The position numbers and the translations under genes were made by a program. From Erythrobacteraceae bacterium WH01K (GTDB taxonomy: Bacteria; Pseudomonadota; Alphaproteobacteria; Sphingomonadales; Sphingomonadaceae): DNA of 64,000 nt. Every line of letters begins with the position of its first letter. The stretch's first letter is position 1. Where the stretch lies: NCBI GenBank assembly GCA_027941995.1, contig CP115966.1, positions 248,001-312,000 of the forward strand, written 5' to 3'. The notes under the pieces are model-generated. The model ran no database searches. It worked only from the letters and a program-made list of their open reading frames with translations, and was not told the DNA's origin. Shown in pieces: positions 61,710 through 64,000 of this stretch.

Positions 61710-63580
61710 GCTGGCTGCGGGTCGGGCCCGCCCTTTCCGGTGGATTTTGGTTCCTTGCGCTCGCGCCGCGCTGCATTCTCTTCCGGAGTGCGGGACTGCG
61801 GAGGGCTGAACGATACGATGACATCGCCGGCGCGCGGTTCGGGCCGGGCTGCATGGGTGAAGAAGCGCATCCGGCCGCTCTCCCGCAACAGCATCAGCAT
61901 GTGGGTCGATTCGGGCAGTTTTTCCTGCGCGTCCTCGAAATCGAACTGGTCCGACAACTTCGTGCGGCGGAAGACCCAGCCCTGCTGCTGGCGTTCCTGC
62001 ACATCGGCAACGCCGAAGCCGCTTTCGAACAGCGACCGGCCGCGAAGGGATTCCGGCAGGGCCCGGTGGTCCTCGTCATCCGAATCGCCGAGCTGGTAGA
62101 CGCTGTCGCGCCCGATCTCGTGCGCGAATTCGTTGCAGACGAGGGCGTTGTAAGCCTCGTTGTCGGTCGCCGCCACCAGCACCTGGTAGGGTCCGAGATC
62201 GAGATTGTGCTCCGTCGCCTCGTTCAGAATTTCGCCGTGGTAATAGGGTACGCCCGCCCGGCGCGCCGGAGCCAGCCTCTGCCAGCTGGAATCGACGATC
62301 ATCACCGGCGTCTTCAGGTCCAGCATCTGCTTGGCCAGCGCGATGGTCCACGATGTGCTGCCGGCAATCAGCAGACCCGGGCGCGTGTCGCCCTTCACCT
62401 TCAGCAGCTTCGCGACGATATCGACGGTGAAGCCATGCGCGATGATGGTGGATACGACGACCGCGAAGCTCAGCCCGACAAGGATGGAACCGTCGCCGTA
62501 ACCCAGTTCGTTGAGGCGGAGGGCAAACAGGCCGCAAATGGCGACGAGAACGATGCCGCGCGGCGCGATCCATGCCAGGAACAGGCGCTCGTTCCACGGG
62601 ACCGAACTACCCAGCAGGCTGATCAGGACCGTTGCCGGACGCACGAGGAACAACAGGGCGAGGAGGAACAGCCCGAAGCGCCATTCGAAGTCCCGTAATT
62701 CATCGAAGTCCAGGCCGGCGGAGAGCAGGATGAAGATGCCCGATACGAGGATGACCGCGATGTTTTCCTTGAACGGATGGATGCTCCGCAGGCTGGAGAC
62801 GTTCATGTTCGCAAGCGCGATGCCCATCACGGTCACGGCGACCAGCCCGGCCTCGTGCTCGATCTTGTTCGAGATGACGAAGACGCCGATCACCGTCGTG
62901 AAGAGCACCGGCACTTTCAGGTATTCGGGCACGGCGCCGCGAGGGAAAGCCCAAGCGATGGCAGCAGCCGCTGCAAAGCCCAGCAGGCCGGCCAGGATGG
63001 CGGCCAGGATCAGCGGCGGAACGACATTGAAGACCGAAGCGCCGGGCGTCTCGGCGGAAATGCGGAAATATTCGTAGGCGATGACAGCTGCCAGCGCCCC
63101 GAACGGATCGTTCACGATCGCTTCCCATTTCAGGATGGAGGCGGGCCGCGTCTTCACGCTGGATTGCCGGAGCAGTGGGATGACCACCGTGGGGCCGGTC
63201 ACCACCAGGATGCCGGCAAACAGGATGGCGACCGGCCAGACCAGCCCGGCCACGTAATAGGCAGCAAGAGCCCCGAACAGCCAGCCAAAAGGCACGCCGA
63301 ACACGACCAGTCGCCAGACGCCGTCGCCCGAATGGCGCAGTTCCCTCAGATCGAGGCTGAGGCCGCCCTCGAACAGGATCAGGGCCACGCCCAGTCCGAT
63401 CATGGGCTCCAGCAGGTCGCCAAAGGTTTCTTCGGGATCGAACAGGCCGAATACCGGGCCGGCGAGGAAACCGGCCAGCAGCATGAGGACGATTGCGGGC
63501 CAGCCTGTGCGCCACGCGATCCACTGCGCCCCGATGCCGAGCACACCGACGGTCGCGATAACGAGCGCTTGCGATTCCAT
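61706..63580 (-). CDS. NhaP-type Na+/H+ antiporter with RCK (TrkA-N) domain
   Basis: 624 aa. Twelve or so membrane helices in the first ~400 residues with the CPA1-type core (LVVTGPTVVIPLLRQS, SILKWEAIVNDPFGALAAVI). After residue ~405 a TrkA-N nucleotide-binding domain (GLLIAGSTSWTIALAKQMLD) and a C-terminal acidic/charged tail. Monovalent cation/proton exchange controlled by nucleotide is expected. Coupled to the OmpA lipoprotein gene. Confidence 0.9.
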   Translation of the reverse strand: MESQALVIATVGVLGIGAQWIAWRTGWPAIVLMLLAGFLAGPVFGLFDPEETFGDLLEPMIGLGVALILFEGGLSLDLRELRHSGDGVWRLVVFGVPFGWLFGALAAYYVAGLVWPVAILFAGILVVTGPTVVIPLLRQSSVKTRPASILKWEAIVNDPFGALAAVIAYEYFRISAETPGASVFNVVPPLILAAILAGLLGFAAAAAIAWAFPRGAVPEYLKVPVLFTTVIGVFVISNKIEHEAGLVAVTVMGIALANMNVSSLRSIHPFKENIAVILVSGIFILLSAGLDFDELRDFEWRFGLFLLALLFLVRPATVLISLLGSSVPWNERLFLAWIAPRGIVLVAICGLFALRLNELGYGDGSILVGLSFAVVVSTIIAHGFTVDIVAKLLKVKGDTRPGLLIAGSTSWTIALAKQMLDLKTPVMIVDSSWQRLAPARRAGVPYYHGEILNEATEHNLDLGPYQVLVAATDNEAYNALVCNEFAHEIGRDSVYQLGDSDDEDHRALPESLRGRSLFESGFGVADVQERQQQGWVFRRTKLSDQFDFEDAQEKLPESTHMLMLLRESGRMRFFTHAARPEPRAGDVIVSFSPPQSRTPEENAARRERKEPKSTGKGGPDPQPA

Positions 63581-63712
63581 TCCGCCCTCCTGCGGTGCGC
63601 AGCCGGTGGGCGGCGCAAGACGGGACTACAACGCCCCGGGCCGAAATTCTATCCCAGCTTTCCCAAAGGGTTGGCCGGGTGAATGCGCCCCGTCCTGTAT
63701 GCGCTTCGTCTT

Positions 63713-64000
63713 CTACTCGTCGGCGAACGAAACCAGCGCGGATACTTCGAGACTCTTGGCACGCAATCGCGCAGCACCGCCGAGGTCCGGCAGGTCGATG
63801 ACGAAAGCGGCATTCGTCACCACGGCCCCTGCCTGTGACAGGAGATCGGCTGCTGCGCAGGCCGTGCCGCCGGTGGCGATCAGATCGTCGACGAGTGCGA
63901 TGCGGCTCCCCTCGAACACGACGGAGGGATCGACCTCCAGACGGTCGGCGCCGTATTCGAGCGCGTAGTCGATGCCGATGGTCTGCACAGGCAGCTTGCC
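63713..64000 (-). CDS. apt: Adenine phosphoribosyltransferase (5' end outside window)
   Basis: About 95 residues of the C-terminal part: IDYALEYGADRLEVDPSVVF and the PRPP loop ALVDDLIATGGTACAA, ending ALVSFADE. Makes AMP from adenine and PRPP in purine salvage. The ALEYG segment and the spacing to the PRPP loop are Apt-type. The first half is beyond the window edge. Confidence 0.92.
   Translation of the reverse strand, partial: GKLPVQTIGIDYALEYGADRLEVDPSVVFEGSRIALVDDLIATGGTACAAADLLSQAGAVVTNAAFVIDLPDLGGAARLRAKSLEVSALVSFADE

Overview
The window reads as chromosome of a GC-rich alphaproteobacterium of the order Sphingomonadales, most likely family Erythrobacteraceae. The evidence is a serine palmitoyltransferase with its dedicated acyl carrier protein (sphingolipid synthesis), DivK and MipZ (alphaproteobacterial cell-cycle proteins), a TonB-ExbB-ExbD-ExbD operon of sphingomonad type, and a complete-looking head-to-tail gene transfer agent (GTA) cluster of the Rhodobacter capsulatus (RcGTA) type. 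I see no insertion sequences, CRISPR arrays or rRNA genes. One tRNA, tRNA-Gly(TCC), is present.

Layout. 1-6.0 kb: a GDPD / RidA / HAD hydrolase block and a DUF3572 gene on the minus strand, divergent from divK; then acyl carrier protein plus serine palmitoyltransferase, an OsmC protein, a Crp/Fnr regulator and a YqaA-type membrane protein. 6.26-20.5 kb: the GTA cluster, all on the plus strand and tightly packed: small terminase, large terminase, portal, a small membrane protein, prohead protease, major capsid, adaptor, a tiny gene where g7 is expected, tail terminator, major tail protein, two tail-assembly chaperones, a short tape measure, a very long distal-tail protein, a hub gene split between two frames, an NlpC/P60 peptidase, a short 'megatron' and a DUF2793 protein. 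20.7-36.3 kb: OmpA, SodC, MFS transporter, queC, hslO, argF-argD, a double cold-shock protein, small redox/lipid genes, a GMC oxidoreductase, amt-glnK behind a sigma-54 promoter, an EEP nuclease and a PNPOx-like protein. 36.3-50 kb: prfC, pheST, rpmI-rplT, an SDR, hisN, an AraC regulator, prs, glpX and hom. 50.3-53 kb: the tonB-exbB-exbD-exbD operon. 53-64 kb: a Lhr-like helicase, DUF2059, J-domain-like proteins around pgmG, mipZ, panC, tRNA-Gly, an OmpA lipoprotein, an NhaP-type antiporter, and the 3' part of apt.

The unusual biology is in the GTA cluster. (1) The distal-tail protein (g12 position, 777 aa) carries about 570 extra N-terminal residues that look like a beta-sandwich followed by a glycoside-hydrolase-like barrel, whereas the g15 'megatron' is only 732 aa and seems to lack the TIM-barrel domain it has in RcGTA: an apparent transfer of a domain between two baseplate proteins. 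(2) The hub gene g13 is split between two frames, yet both halves keep overlapping start/stop coupling with their neighbours. (3) The major capsid gene lies between two halves of a structured repeat; an element holding both halves, closely spaced, occurs about 22 kb away between two unrelated genes (32717-32891). By hand alignment this is a dispersed palindromic element family that I cannot name.
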